Shown: positions 8,982 to 18,518, numbered from the stretch's first letter. The stretch is 64,000 nt of DNA from Anaerobranca californiensis DSM 14826 (GCF_900142275.1 NZ_FRAI01000005.1:124001-188000), one strand, 5' to 3'. The notes: generated by a model from the sequence alone, not told the origin. Numbers and translations: made by a program.

Positions 8982-9833
8982 TTACCTTTTAAGATTTATC
9001 AATTCATTTAAAATTTCATCAGAGACGGTAATTATCCTTGAATTAGCTTGAAATCCCCTTTGGGTGATTATCATATCGGTAAACTCTTGAGCTAAATCAA
9101 CATTAGACATTTCTAAAGTACCAGGCATAATACTACCAGAACCATTTTCCCCTGGAATACCTTCAATTGCTAATCCAGAGTTATTTGAAGGAACGTATAG
9201 ATTATCACCGGTTTTTAAAAGCCCTGCCGGGTTATTAAATTTAGCTAAACCTATTGTGGCAATTCTAGTTAAACTTCCATCTTCTTCTACTATGTTGACA
9301 TCTCCCCTTTGGTCAATGATAAAAATAGCATCTGCTGGAATTTGAATCCGCCTTTCATCAATAGAAACTTCATCTAATGTTCCAGCTAAAGGTTCACCAT
9401 TTTCATCTAAAGGAATATCACCCCTTAATAGGTAATAACCATTGGTGGCTGATACTAAATAACCTTCACTATCCAGTTCAAAGTTACCTGCCCTGGTATA
9501 ATACTTTTCATTTCCAACGGAAACTATAAAAAAGCCATCTCCTTCTATACCAAGGTCGGTAATTTTACCCGTTGACTGTAAACTCCCTTGGGTATGGTTT
9601 ACAGAAATATTAGCGATAGATACCCCCAACCCCACTTGCATTGGGTTTGTTCCTCCTCTACCACCTGCAGGGGCAGCTGCACCCCTTAATGTTTGACTAA
9701 AGATATCTTTAAAATTCACTTGACTAGTTTTGTATGCTAATGTATTGACATTGGCGATATTGTTACCAATGACATCCATCCTCGTTTGATGATTTCTTAA
9801 TCCACTTACACCTGAAAATAACGATCTTAACAT
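8982..9833 (-). CDS. flgE: FlgE, flagellar hook protein (short Gram-positive form)
   Basis: FlgE polymerises into the flagellar hook. The 283-residue product has the N-terminal rod/hook motif (SGLRNHQTRMDVIGNNIANV), the FlgE-type segment GGRGGTNPMQVGLGV, GDGFFIV near residue 105, and the C-terminal hook-basal body motif NVDLAQEFTDMIITQRGFQA. The family also contains FlgF and FlgG; position after flgD and before swrD, and the GGTNPMQ segment, favour FlgE. The size resembles the roughly 264-residue B. subtilis protein rather than long enterobacterial hooks. Confidence 0.92.
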   Translation of the reverse strand: MLRSLFSGVSGLRNHQTRMDVIGNNIANVNTLAYKTSQVNFKDIFSQTLRGAAAPAGGRGGTNPMQVGLGVSIANISVNHTQGSLQSTGKITDLGIEGDGFFIVSVGNEKYYTRAGNFELDSEGYLVSATNGYYLLRGDIPLDENGEPLAGTLDEVSIDERRIQIPADAIFIIDQRGDVNIVEEDGSLTRIATIGLAKFNNPAGLLKTGDNLYVPSNNSGLAIEGIPGENGSGSIMPGTLEMSNVDLAQEFTDMIITQRGFQANSRIITVSDEILNELINLKR

Positions 9834-9862
9834 CTATATCCTCCTTTAATAATATTGTTCAT

Positions 9863-9890
9863 GCAGGTATTTCCGTCGTTCCATACCTGC
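9863..9890 (-). other. Hairpin in the gap between the TIGR02530 gene and flgE
   Basis: An 8-bp perfect stem (GCAGGTAT at 9863-9870 with ATACCTGC at 9883-9890) and a 12-base loop lie in the 83-base space upstream of flgE. There is no T-tract. It is the second of two intra-operon hairpins flanking flgE, so this gene's message segment is bracketed on both sides. Confidence 0.55.
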
Positions 9891-9916
9891 TCAGCTTCCT
9901 AAAAAGGTCCAGCTGA

Positions 9917-10282
9917 TTAAAGTATTAAGGCACTATCAATCTCTGTAAAAATTTTTTCTTTTAAATTTTCCTTGTTTATGGCAGTGATAATCACCCTTTT
10001 TTGAGGATTTACAATATAGGCATTACCATTTAACAACACCAAAGAATCCTTACTACCCTTTTCTTTGAGCTTGTCCATAGCCAAATTAAGTTTGGCCAAT
10101 TCAGTTTTATCTAAGTTAATTCCCCTTTTTTCTAATCGTTCATTGGCATGTTTTGATATTGTTAAATTAGCCAGTTCTTGTTGAAAGACACTTTTAAAGT
10201 TTTCAGATTTAATATTAGAATTAATTAATTTATCCCTTTGTTGATTAAAGGGTAATAAATGAGGGTTAATTATCTTTGACAT
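9917..10282 (-). CDS. Flagellar operon protein, TIGR02530 family
   Basis: This product of about 121 residues matches a conserved family of unknown function found only in flagellar operons next to flgD and flgE. The pattern recognised is HANERLEKRGINLDKTE followed by KGSKDSLVLLNGNAYIVN and VIITAINKE. No membrane segment or signal peptide is seen, so it is probably cytoplasmic; a role in hook assembly is inferred from position only. The second in-frame ATG at 10282 is preferred because the GGGGGG ribosome site touches the first ATG (10288). It overlaps the flgD end by 17 bases. Confidence 0.82.
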   Translation of the reverse strand: MSKIINPHLLPFNQQRDKLINSNIKSENFKSVFQQELANLTISKHANERLEKRGINLDKTELAKLNLAMDKLKEKGSKDSLVLLNGNAYIVNPQKRVIITAINKENLKEKIFTEIDSALIL

Positions 10283-10691
10283 TTTCATCCCCCCTAGATA
10301 CGGAAATGATCTCAGTCAACTTATATTCCTTAGAATTTACTTCAACAAAAAATTCTCCCTTTTTTTGTAATACTTTATCTACTAATCCCGAAATAATCTG
10401 GTCCCCAGTTTGGATTTCTACATACTTCCCTACTAAGTTAAAGGCATTCACTGAGTCAAAACCAATCCCTAAAAGATAATACATTTTAGAAAAATTGTTA
10501 TTTAAATTAACCATTTGTTCTAATGAGCTAAATTGGGCCATTTGAGCCATAAATTCTTTATCATTAGTTGGTGATAGGGGATCCTGATACTTAAGTTGAG
10601 CTACTAGAACCTTTAAAAAATCCCCTTGTGTAAAGGTACCTGTTTCATTGATTTTTTGATAATTAGTAACAGTATTCCCTTGAATTTTCAT
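10266..10691 (-). CDS. flgD: FlgD, hook-capping scaffold protein
   Basis: FlgD caps the growing hook and is lost in the finished flagellum. The 141-residue product carries the conserved N-terminal half of the family: FTQGDFLKVLVAQLKYQDPL near residue 18 and then FMAQMAQFSSLEQMVNLN. The C-terminal extension is short compared with enterobacterial FlgD but similar to Bacillus and Clostridia forms. It follows fliK with an 11-base gap. Confidence 0.94.
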   Translation of the reverse strand: MKIQGNTVTNYQKINETGTFTQGDFLKVLVAQLKYQDPLSPTNDKEFMAQMAQFSSLEQMVNLNNNFSKMYYLLGIGFDSVNAFNLVGKYVEIQTGDQIISGLVDKVLQKKGEFFVEVNSKEYKLTEIISVSRGDENVKDN

Positions 10692-10702
10692 TTATTCACC
10701 TC

Positions 10703-11779
10703 CTAAATTTTATAATTGTATTTAGTTCTAATTAAGTCAGATATTTGTTGTGGTACCTCTAAATCTTCTATTTTTAAATTAAATCGGCTAAAGGGTTGAT
10801 GTTCATTTCTGCCTTTATGTTCATTTCCACTATAGTCATCCATAGCAAATTCTAAATTAACCTGGTCAAAGTCAAAGGAGTTATTGATCAACCGTTGCTG
10901 TAGTTCTTGCTCATTATCCTTTAAATAATTAAATCCCAATTGTTCTGTTGCCACAATTCTAATGTTTAATACCCCTTTATCTAAGGAAAGGTGGATATTT
11001 ACTTCCCCTAATTCTTCTGGGTAAAGCTTGATAGTAGTTTTTGTCATCCCTTTTTCTTTAACAACTTGGAAATCTTGCTTTAAAAGTTCCGTTGATGAAT
11101 AGACTAAATTTTGGATATTATCTTTTGTATTAAAAGAATCTATCATATGGGGATTTTGAGTAGAAGTTATTGTCAGCTCATTAACACTGTTTAAAAAGTG
11201 GGTATCATTACCATCATCCCTTTTAATTTCTTTAATTTCGACATTACCTTGATTAAAAAAATTAATTTTTTTTTCCTCTTCAGCCTTTACTACTTCAGGA
11301 ATATTAACTTCTTTTATATTACCTTCACTTCGATAAAAGAGACCTGTTTTAAACTTTTGCCAGGATATTTGGACATTGGTGTCTATTTTTGACTTTTCAA
11401 AATCAATATTGTTAAAGTTTTCACTAGATATCCATATCTCTTCAGGGTTTGGGGGAGGATTATCTTTGTTGAATAGTTTCAAATTTAATTGAGGGATTAG
11501 CTGCTGAAGTTGCCCTTTGTATTGATTTACATTTAGGTTTTGTCCTTGATCTTGGTGATAGTTAACCAAAAGATTATTATCTGCTTTTAAATTAGCCTCA
11601 ATTGTTTGTAAAGAAAAATTTTCTCCATCTTCAAGTTCTATTATTTCTATTTGTTGTAAAGGGTGTATTAACTGTTGTTGAAACAATGTTAAAAAGGACA
11701 AATCACTTTCTTCCCCATTGTTCTTTTTATCCCATGGCAAAAGGTGTAATGGAGCAAATTCTACTTTCACTTGTTTCAC
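10703..11779 (-). CDS. fliK: FliK, hook-length control protein
   Basis: FliK is secreted during hook growth and triggers the FlhB switch. The first 250 residues are polar, rich in Asn, Gln and Glu, and poorly conserved, as usual for the ruler part. The C-terminal domain is recognisable from TIKLYPEELGEVNIHLSL near residue 250, matching the LxPxxLGxV core. Position upstream of flgD is the normal one. Confidence rests on the C-terminal domain and context. Confidence 0.9.
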   Translation of the reverse strand: MKQVKVEFAPLHLLPWDKKNNGEESDLSFLTLFQQQLIHPLQQIEIIELEDGENFSLQTIEANLKADNNLLVNYHQDQGQNLNVNQYKGQLQQLIPQLNLKLFNKDNPPPNPEEIWISSENFNNIDFEKSKIDTNVQISWQKFKTGLFYRSEGNIKEVNIPEVVKAEEEKKINFFNQGNVEIKEIKRDDGNDTHFLNSVNELTITSTQNPHMIDSFNTKDNIQNLVYSSTELLKQDFQVVKEKGMTKTTIKLYPEELGEVNIHLSLDKGVLNIRIVATEQLGFNYLKDNEQELQQRLINNSFDFDQVNLEFAMDDYSGNEHKGRNEHQPFSRFNLKIEDLEVPQQISDLIRTKYNYKI

Positions 11780-11802
11780 CTCCTTTCTACTAAGTTGAAA
11801 AT

Positions 11803-12339
11803 TTACATCATTCTAAGGATTAGGGCTGCAGCCCGTTGACTGTCTAAAGCGGATAATATTTCTGATACTTTTTGGGAGGTCATAAACTTTAAAATCTTAA
11901 TTATCTCCTCATCAGGCATGTGTGTTAAAATAGCTGCAGCATCCTTTGCCCGCATTTGGGAAAAGTTTTTTGCTAGATTTTCTAACCGTTGTTGTTCTGA
12001 TTTTATGTTTTCTTCCCATGCCTCTAATTGTAATTGGAATTCCTTTAATTCCTTCTCTCTGTTTAATAATTCTTGTTCTTTTTTTATATAATCTTGTTTA
12101 ATCTTAGCAATTTCATTTTTTTGATTTTCTATAACTTTTCGCAGTGATTCGATAGTATCTTCATAACTTAAAATTTGCTTATTCAGCTCTTCTATTTGCT
12201 CATTATGATCGGTAATTTTTAAAAAAGGGATTTTAATCAGCCCTAAACTTCCTGCTAATAAAGTAAAAATAACTGATCCTATTAAAAGGGGAACTATTAC
12301 AATGTAAAAGATCGCTTTTATTTTTGGAACACTATTCAT
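11803..12339 (-). CDS. MotE-like flagellar protein with MgtE-N-type C-terminal domain
   Basis: The 178-residue product has one membrane helix (about residues 9-30), a long coiled coil rich in Glu, Lys and Gln (about 42-130), and a C-terminal segment resembling the MgtE N-terminal domain (AAAILTHMPDEEIIKILKFM, then ILSALDSQRAAALI). This is the architecture of YlxF/MotE, a periplasmic chaperone-like factor for motor or motility proteins encoded between fliJ and fliK in Gram-positive operons. It follows fliJ directly with no gap. Family placement is good; the exact role here is inferred. Confidence 0.82.
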   Translation of the reverse strand: MNSVPKIKAIFYIVIVPLLIGSVIFTLLAGSLGLIKIPFLKITDHNEQIEELNKQILSYEDTIESLRKVIENQKNEIAKIKQDYIKKEQELLNREKELKEFQLQLEAWEENIKSEQQRLENLAKNFSQMRAKDAAAILTHMPDEEIIKILKFMTSQKVSEILSALDSQRAAALILRMM

Positions 12340-12783
12340 TTAAGCCCCTCCTAAAAACTTCCTACTTACCACTAAATCGTCAAGAATTGTTTGCTGCTGA
12401 TAATCCAGTTGTTGTTTATATTCAACAAACTTCTTTTCCTTTAATGTGCTAATAATTTTAAACTCCTTTTGTAAAGATATTGCTTTATCTTTTACCTGTT
12501 GCAAATTTTTTTCTAATAACCCTTTTTGTCTAATTAGATTATCCATCAGAGACTTTAAATCATTTATATACCTTTTATGGATAAATAAAAAGTCCCCAGT
12601 TACTACCTTATTTTTTTCAAAAATGACTTTAGATAAAGTTGCTATCCTTTCATTTATATCGTCAATTTTTTTTTGACAATCACTAATTTCTTTGTTTAAA
12701 ACACTGATTTTACTCACTTGTTCATCTAATAAAGTTTTTTTATAATCTAACAATTTTTGGAGCTTAAAATTAAACTTTTGCAT
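12340..12783 (-). CDS. fliJ: FliJ, flagellar export chaperone
   Basis: FliJ is the coiled-coil stalk that links the FliI ATPase ring to FlhA. The product is 147 residues and is helical throughout, with heptad-like Leu/Ile spacing and many Lys and Glu; it starts FNFKLQKLLDYKK, the common FliJ opening. Sequence conservation is low in this family, so the call relies on length, coiled-coil nature and location between fliI and the motE-like gene. Confidence 0.88.
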   Translation of the reverse strand: MQKFNFKLQKLLDYKKTLLDEQVSKISVLNKEISDCQKKIDDINERIATLSKVIFEKNKVVTGDFLFIHKRYINDLKSLMDNLIRQKGLLEKNLQQVKDKAISLQKEFKIISTLKEKKFVEYKQQLDYQQQTILDDLVVSRKFLGGA

Positions 12784-12800
12784 TTTATCACCTTTTAAAA

Positions 12801-14111
12801 TTAAATACTTTCCAGCTTTAACATTATTTCATCAAAGGAGTATTTTTCTTCTACTTTTTGTTGGAGAAAATCCCTAATTTTATTGATTTTTTTAATAGAT
12901 TCGTCGATATCTTTATTACTCCCTGTCTTATATGCTCCTATATTTATTAAATCTTCAGCATTATAATAGTTTGCTAACAACTTCCTTAAATTACCGGCAG
13001 AGTTTAAATGCTGTGATGTTACTATTTCCGACATTAACCTTGAAATACTATTAAGAATATCTATAGCAGGGTAATGATTTTGAGCAGCTAATTTACGGGA
13101 TAAAAAGATATGACCATCTAATATTCCCCTAACGGCATCGGTTATAGGTTCGTTAAAATCATCACCATCTACTAAAACGGTGAAAAAGCCAGTTATAGTT
13201 CCCCTGTGACTGGTACCACATCTTTCAAATAACTTTGGTAACAACGCAAAAACTGATGGTGTATAACCTCTACTAGTAGGGGGCTCTCCTAAAGATAAGC
13301 CAATTTCCCTTTGAGCCATAGCTAGCCTTGTAACAGAGTCCATAAGTAACATTACATCTTTATTGTTATCTCTAAAATATTCAGCTATAGCCATAGCAAC
13401 AAAGGCAGCTTTTAATCTCACCAAAGGAGGTTGGTCTGAAGTCGCTACTATTAATACACTTCTTTTTAACCCCTCTTCTCCTAAATCCCTCTCAATAAAA
13501 TCCTTTACCTCTCTACCCCTTTCACCTATTAAAGCTATGACATTGATCTCTGCTTGAGTATTTCTTGCAATCATACCCAGCAAAGTACTTTTACCAACAC
13601 CACTTCCTGCAAAGATACCCATCCTTTGCCCTTTCCCTACCGTTAATAGTCCATCGATTGCTTTAATCCCAACAGGTAAAATATCTGTAATCCTCGGCCG
13701 TGTCAATGGATTAGGGGGGTGGTTCATGACATTAAATGGTGTTAAATCATCGGGATTAGGCAAATCATCAATTGGTTGCCCCAATCCATTTAACACTCTA
13801 CCAAGCAAACTCTCTCCTACTAAGACCTTCATTCCATGGCCTAAACATTCAACTTTACATCCTGGACCTATGTCGAATATTTCACTTAAAGGCATTATTA
13901 ACGTCGTATTATGCTGAAATCCCACTATTTCCCCGTAAATTTCATTTCCCTTGGAATTTCGGATAATACAAGTATCCCCTATATTACCCCATGGTCCCCT
14001 ACACTTTATAACTAAACCTACTATTTCTTCAATAACTCCCATGGGTCTTAATAGTGGTAGATTATCTATTCTTTTTTTTATCTTATCAATATGTAACAGA
14101 TTACTAGGCAT
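12801..14111 (-). CDS. fliI: FliI, flagellar export ATPase
   Basis: FliI is the hexameric ATPase of the export apparatus, related to the F1 beta subunit. The 436-residue product has the Walker A motif GIFAGSGVGKST near residue 165, the Walker B region VMLLMDSVTRLAMAQREIGL near 255, and the signature PPTSRGYTPSVFALLPKL. Length and order of motifs are normal. It overlaps fliH by 8 bases, fitting its role as FliH's partner. Confidence 0.98.
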   Translation of the reverse strand: MPSNLLHIDKIKKRIDNLPLLRPMGVIEEIVGLVIKCRGPWGNIGDTCIIRNSKGNEIYGEIVGFQHNTTLIMPLSEIFDIGPGCKVECLGHGMKVLVGESLLGRVLNGLGQPIDDLPNPDDLTPFNVMNHPPNPLTRPRITDILPVGIKAIDGLLTVGKGQRMGIFAGSGVGKSTLLGMIARNTQAEINVIALIGERGREVKDFIERDLGEEGLKRSVLIVATSDQPPLVRLKAAFVAMAIAEYFRDNNKDVMLLMDSVTRLAMAQREIGLSLGEPPTSRGYTPSVFALLPKLFERCGTSHRGTITGFFTVLVDGDDFNEPITDAVRGILDGHIFLSRKLAAQNHYPAIDILNSISRLMSEIVTSQHLNSAGNLRKLLANYYNAEDLINIGAYKTGSNKDIDESIKKINKIRDFLQQKVEEKYSFDEIMLKLESI

Positions 14112-14799
14112 TTAACATCCTCAATTCCTTAATAATCTCATCTAACTTTTGTTTTAAATCATATACTATATATCCCTGTTCAGTAATTATTTTAATTGAC
14201 CCTTTGGGAATCTGTTGGGATGGAGATACTTTTATCCCATTCTCTCCCGTAAAATTAAAATATTCTGTTAGTATGTCATTATCTTGGGGATTTGTAACTA
14301 CCTCAATTATTTTTTTATCGGAAACCACAGGAAGGAGTAATTTATAAAGATCTACAATTAAATCTACTTTATCTTCTACCAACTGATTTATTAATTTTTT
14401 AGTAATATATAAAGCTATTTCTTGGACTTCTGTACTTGCCTCTTTCAAGGCTTTCTCTTTATATGATTCAAATTCTGCCACTAAATTATTAAAAGACTGA
14501 ATAAATTTTGTTTCTAAATGAAGAAGTTTTTCTTTCCCTTGATTAAACCCCTCTTGATATCCTTTTTGAAACCCTTCTTCTATTGCTTGCTCCCTTAAAT
14601 ATTGGGCTTCTTGATGTCCTTGTTGTAATATAGCTTCCTTCTCCCTCAGAGCTTGTTGGATTAACCCTTCATAATCTATATTCTGAGACTTTTCTTCAAT
14701 ATTTTTTATTCCATCATCTTTTATTAAAGGAAATTTTAGTGTTTCAATTTTTTTATAGTCTATTGCCTTGGCAAAGTTTCCTTTGATTATCTTAGACAA
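14104..14799 (-). CDS. fliH: FliH, negative regulator of FliI ATPase
   Basis: FliH dimers hold FliI and bring it to the export gate. The 231-residue product is polar, with a Gln/Glu-rich helical N-terminal half containing small-residue helix repeats (for example EGFQKGYQEGFNQGKE near residue 77, a GxxxG-like pattern typical of FliH) and a C-terminal domain resembling the V-ATPase E subunit. It overlaps fliG by 8 bases and fliI by 8 bases. Confidence 0.92.
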   Translation of the reverse strand: MSKIIKGNFAKAIDYKKIETLKFPLIKDDGIKNIEEKSQNIDYEGLIQQALREKEAILQQGHQEAQYLREQAIEEGFQKGYQEGFNQGKEKLLHLETKFIQSFNNLVAEFESYKEKALKEASTEVQEIALYITKKLINQLVEDKVDLIVDLYKLLLPVVSDKKIIEVVTNPQDNDILTEYFNFTGENGIKVSPSQQIPKGSIKIITEQGYIVYDLKQKLDEIIKELRMLNA

Positions 14800-15805
14800 T
14801 TATTTCATCCCCTCCCCCACCACGGGCGATAATAATCTCACCAGTGTCTTCTAGTTTTCTAATGAGATTAACTATTTTTTGTTGGGCTTCTTCGATATCC
14901 CTCAAACGAACTGGTCCCATATACTCCATTTCTTCTTTGATTAACTCAGCTTGACGTTTGGACATATTTTTAAATATCTTACTAGAAACCTGTTCTGGAG
15001 CAATCTTCAGTGATAAAGCAAGTTCTTGATTACTTACTTCCCTTAATACCCTTTGTACTGACCTGTCGTCTAAGAGGATTATATCATCAAAGACAAACAT
15101 CTTTCTCCGGATTTCTTCCGCTAGCTCTGGATCTTCAATTTCCAAATTCTCAAAAATTGTTTTTTCAGTTCCTCTATCAACTTTATTAATTATATCAACA
15201 ATAACATCGATTCCTCCAGCCCTTGTATAATCCTGGTTTGACAATGAAGAAAGTTTTTGCTCTAAAATACCTTCAACTTCCCTGATAACTTCCGGTGATG
15301 TTCGATCCATCTGGGCAATTCTTCTAACAATATCACTTTGTTTTTCAGGGGATAAACCAGATAAAACAATAGCTGCCTGTTCCGGTTGTAAAAAGGAAAG
15401 GACTAGTGCTATAGTCTGTGGATGCTCATTAGATAAATAATTTAACAATTGTTGAGGATCTGCTTTTCTGACAAAGTCAAAGGGCTTAACCTGTAATGTA
15501 GCAGTTAACCTACTAATGATATCCAAAGCTTTTTGGTTACCTAAAGCCCGTTCTAAAACTTCCTTTGCGTACTGAATGCCACCTTGGGTAATAAATTCTT
15601 GAGCCATACATAGTTCTTGAAATTCTTGTAAAATGGCATCCCTTTCTTCATTGCTTATTTTCCTCGCATTGGCAATTTCTAGGGTAAGTTGCTCAATTTC
15701 TTCATCGGTTAAATGCTTAAAAATTTCCGCAGAAACTTCAGGTCCTAAACTAATTAATAAAATGGCAGCTTTTTTCTTCCCTGAAATTCCTTGTTGCCTC
15801 AACAT
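14792..15805 (-). CDS. fliG: FliG, flagellar motor switch protein
   Basis: FliG is the C-ring subunit that contacts the stator and the MS ring. The 337 residues contain the three usual domains. The EHPQ motif is present (SNEHPQTIALVLSFL near residue 125), and the C-terminal torque helix carries alternating charges (DDIILLDDRSVQRVLREV, then RLRDIEEAQQKIV). The protein ends in a short glycine-rich tail. It follows fliF with a 10-base gap. Confidence 0.98.
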   Translation of the reverse strand: MLRQQGISGKKKAAILLISLGPEVSAEIFKHLTDEEIEQLTLEIANARKISNEERDAILQEFQELCMAQEFITQGGIQYAKEVLERALGNQKALDIISRLTATLQVKPFDFVRKADPQQLLNYLSNEHPQTIALVLSFLQPEQAAIVLSGLSPEKQSDIVRRIAQMDRTSPEVIREVEGILEQKLSSLSNQDYTRAGGIDVIVDIINKVDRGTEKTIFENLEIEDPELAEEIRRKMFVFDDIILLDDRSVQRVLREVSNQELALSLKIAPEQVSSKIFKNMSKRQAELIKEEMEYMGPVRLRDIEEAQQKIVNLIRKLEDTGEIIIARGGGGDEIIV

Positions 15806-15815
15806 CCTTTCACCC

Positions 15816-17318
15816 CTATTCCTCCGCTAGCCAAGTTCTTAAAACTTTGGAAAATCCTTCTGGATTCTTTTTCGCTAGTCTCTTTAAAGATTCTGTTTTA
15901 TCCTTTGGATTAATTTCTAGTTCTTCTTCATTTATATCTGTAGCTGCCGCAATAGGAGGTATCTCATAATCATTCTTCTTGTTACGGAATAACAATAACC
16001 CTAATACCACTATTGCCCCTAAGATAGTGCCTAAAATTAATGCCACATCTTTAGTTAACCAAGGCATTTTAATTGTTATTGGCGGTTGCTCTATTTCTCC
16101 ATCTGAAGGGGTAAATTCTTTACCTATAACACTTATTTGATCCATTCTGTTTATTGTATCAAGGCCTGCAGCAACAGCTATAAAATCCCTTATAACTTCC
16201 TTTTCTTCATCTTCCAATTCTTTGTTGAGCATTACTGCCACTGATAACCGTTTTACTGCTCCAGGAGCTACAACTAAATGCTCCTTGACTTGATTTATTT
16301 CATAATTAATAATTTCTTGCCGACGCTCAGCTTCACTACTGCCATCATTGAGGCCAGGATAATAAGGTATTTCTCCATCACTTGGTGTATATTCACCATA
16401 ATTACGATAGTATTCCTCTAATACTTCCATACTTCTTATTATTCTTTCCCCATTGGTCAATGGATCAAATAGTTGAGTTTCCTTTACTAATCTATCAAAA
16501 TTCAACTCAGCATTTACTTTAACAGCTACTTCACCGTAATATAGTTTCAATAATGAAGTTAAACTATTTTGTAAGTTGATTTCAAACTCTTCTTTTATCT
16601 GCATATTTTTTCTAATGTTTTCATTAACATCAGTGTAATCATTGGAAAAATCACCATCTAAAGGTCGCATATTTTGATCTGTTAAAAAAACATTATCATA
16701 AGTTAACCCTTCAACACTATGGGCAACTAAATGTTTAATTCCACTTATTTGACTTGGGCTTAATCTAACCCCAGGTTTAAGAAATAACGTTACAGCAGCT
16801 TTAGCTGGTTCCCGTTCCCGTATGTATATAGAATCTTTAGGGAGAGTAATGAGAACTTGAGCCCTAGTAACTTCTTCAAATAACTCAATAGTTCTACGGA
16901 TCTCTCCTTGTAAAGCTTGAAGATATAACATCTGCCTTTCAGATTCCGGTGCAAAACGGCTGATATTTTCTAGCAATTCATAACCAATTACCCCAGAATT
17001 TCTAGGCAATTGTAAACTGGCCATTTGTATGCGAACATCATCTGCTAAGTCTTTAGGAACTTGAATTCCCGTACCACCATCTACAACTTTATATTTTATA
17101 TTTCTTTCTCTAAGCTTCATTGTTATTTCAGCTACATCTTGACTGCTTAAATTTGTAAAAACAGTTTCTAAGTCTGAAGTGAACAACAATAGGGAAGACA
17201 TTGTTAATGTGGTAATAGTAAAAAATATAATTGCTATAATTTTTGTTTTATCTTTAGCTGATTTTGTAGTCCAGAATTCCTTTAACTGCTCAGCTATATT
17301 CCCGTTTACTAGATTCAT
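15816..17318 (-). CDS. fliF: FliF, flagellar MS-ring protein
   Basis: FliF forms the MS ring, the base on which the flagellum assembles. The 500-residue product has membrane segments near residues 27-46 and 425-445 and a large extracytoplasmic part between them carrying the ring-building motifs (for example NYKVVDGG-like and LQGEIRRTIELFEEV). The cytoplasmic C-terminal tail that binds FliG is present (RLAKKNPEGFSKVLRTWLAEE). Length is normal for Firmicutes. Confidence 0.97.
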   Translation of the reverse strand: MNLVNGNIAEQLKEFWTTKSAKDKTKIIAIIFFTITTLTMSSLLLFTSDLETVFTNLSSQDVAEITMKLRERNIKYKVVDGGTGIQVPKDLADDVRIQMASLQLPRNSGVIGYELLENISRFAPESERQMLYLQALQGEIRRTIELFEEVTRAQVLITLPKDSIYIREREPAKAAVTLFLKPGVRLSPSQISGIKHLVAHSVEGLTYDNVFLTDQNMRPLDGDFSNDYTDVNENIRKNMQIKEEFEINLQNSLTSLLKLYYGEVAVKVNAELNFDRLVKETQLFDPLTNGERIIRSMEVLEEYYRNYGEYTPSDGEIPYYPGLNDGSSEAERRQEIINYEINQVKEHLVVAPGAVKRLSVAVMLNKELEDEEKEVIRDFIAVAAGLDTINRMDQISVIGKEFTPSDGEIEQPPITIKMPWLTKDVALILGTILGAIVVLGLLLFRNKKNDYEIPPIAAATDINEEELEINPKDKTESLKRLAKKNPEGFSKVLRTWLAEE

Positions 17319-17356
17319 TCCTTCACCCCTTAATACTATAAACTGGGTAACCTAAA

Positions 17357-17638
17357 TTATACTTGCATACGCATTATCTCGTTATAGGCTTCTACAGCTT
17401 TATTACGTACCTGTACAGTTAACTGTAGCGCTATATTTGCCTTTTCCGTAGCTATCATAACATCGTGTAAATCAACATTTTCCCCAGCCGCTAATTTTTT
17501 TGTTAAATTATCTGCTTCCTTTTCTAATCGGTTAACTTCCTTTAAAGCATTTTGTAGATAGTAGCCAAATCCTTTATTGTTAGTAGTAGTTCCTTGCCTT
17601 TGAGTTAAGTTTAAATTAGCTCCTATTCTTTCAATCAT
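17357..17638 (-). CDS. fliE: FliE, MS ring-rod junction protein
   Basis: FliE connects the MS ring to the rod and is the first protein exported. The 93-residue product matches the family: [20 protein letters not shown] in the middle and the C-terminal [17 protein letters not shown]. It follows flgC with a 17-base gap and precedes fliF in the standard order. Confidence 0.97.
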   Translation of the reverse strand: MIERIGANLNLTQRQGTTTNNKGFGYYLQNALKEVNRLEKEADNLTKKLAAGENVDLHDVMIATEKANIALQLTVQVRNKAVEAYNEIMRMQV

Positions 17639-17655
17639 TATGGTAATTCACCTAC

Positions 17656-18096
17656 CTATCTACCTATTTCTAAAGCTTTTAACGCCATAGATTTAGTATT
17701 ATTTAATGCAGTTATATTAGCTTCATAGGCCCTACTGGCTGAAATCATATTTACCATTTCTTGGACAATTTCTACATTAGGCATTTTAACGATCCCATTT
17801 TCATCGGCATCTGGGTGGGAGGGATTATAAACTTCTATAAATGGCGAAGGATCTTCCACAATCTTTACTGCTTTAACTCCCTTTTGTTGGTTAATCCTTA
17901 CTAAACTGTTTTTAAAAAAGTTATCAAAGGCGTTTCCCGTCCTTGCCGCCAATACCACATCTTTCCTTCTATAAGGTCCACCATTTAGAGTTCTAGTAGT
18001 ATTGATATTAGCAATATTTTCTGAGATAATATCTAATCTTAACCTTTGAGCCGTTAGACCTGAAGCACTTATATTCATAGTGTTAAAAAGAGACAT
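17656..18096 (-). CDS. flgC: FlgC, proximal rod protein
   Basis: FlgC is a rod subunit. The 146-residue product has the N-terminal flagellar rod motif (NISASGLTAQRLRLDIISEN) and the C-terminal MVNMISASRAYEANITALN. NIANINTTRT and PYRRKDVV are typical of FlgC. It starts 8 bases after flgB ends. Confidence 0.97.
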   Translation of the reverse strand: MSLFNTMNISASGLTAQRLRLDIISENIANINTTRTLNGGPYRRKDVVLAARTGNAFDNFFKNSLVRINQQKGVKAVKIVEDPSPFIEVYNPSHPDADENGIVKMPNVEIVQEMVNMISASRAYEANITALNNTKSMALKALEIGR

Positions 18097-18104
18097 ATTT
18101 CTAC

Positions 18105-18518
18105 CTACCTCCTTCCTTCACTGATAACCGTTTGAAGGGTATTAAATTTTTTAATTAACTGTTGAACCATGGCAGAATGGTAAATGGTGTTTTTAGCCAT
18201 TTCCGCCCCTTCAAGTTCAATGTCTACATTATTCCCATCCAATCTCATTGTTGTGCTATTATCCCTATATACTTTAGGATAAAGATCATTAAGACCTTTT
18301 CTCCCAATAGGAATATGCCTCGGATTTGTTAAGTTACCTTTAATCCCTTTATTGGATAAACTTTGTTTAAGTAATGATTTAAACTGGACATCACTTCTTT
18401 TAAATCCAGGAGTATCTATATTGGCAATATTATTAGACAAAACCTGATGTCTAAGGGTTGAACCCTCTATAGACTTTTCTAGAACTTTAAAAATAGAGCT
18501 AGAAAATAACCCATTCAT
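18105..18518 (-). CDS. flgB: FlgB, proximal rod protein; first gene of the flagellar operon
   Basis: FlgB is a rod subunit. The 137-residue product shows the rod motif RHQVLSNNIANIDTPGFKR and ends with the C-terminal pattern MVQQLIKKFNTLQTVISEGR. It opens the flagellar operon: a sigma-A-type promoter lies about 50-75 bases upstream and the codY terminator lies beyond that. A ribosome site AAGGGGTG precedes the ATG at 18518. Confidence 0.97.
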   Translation of the reverse strand: MNGLFSSSIFKVLEKSIEGSTLRHQVLSNNIANIDTPGFKRSDVQFKSLLKQSLSNKGIKGNLTNPRHIPIGRKGLNDLYPKVYRDNSTTMRLDGNNVDIELEGAEMAKNTIYHSAMVQQLIKKFNTLQTVISEGRR

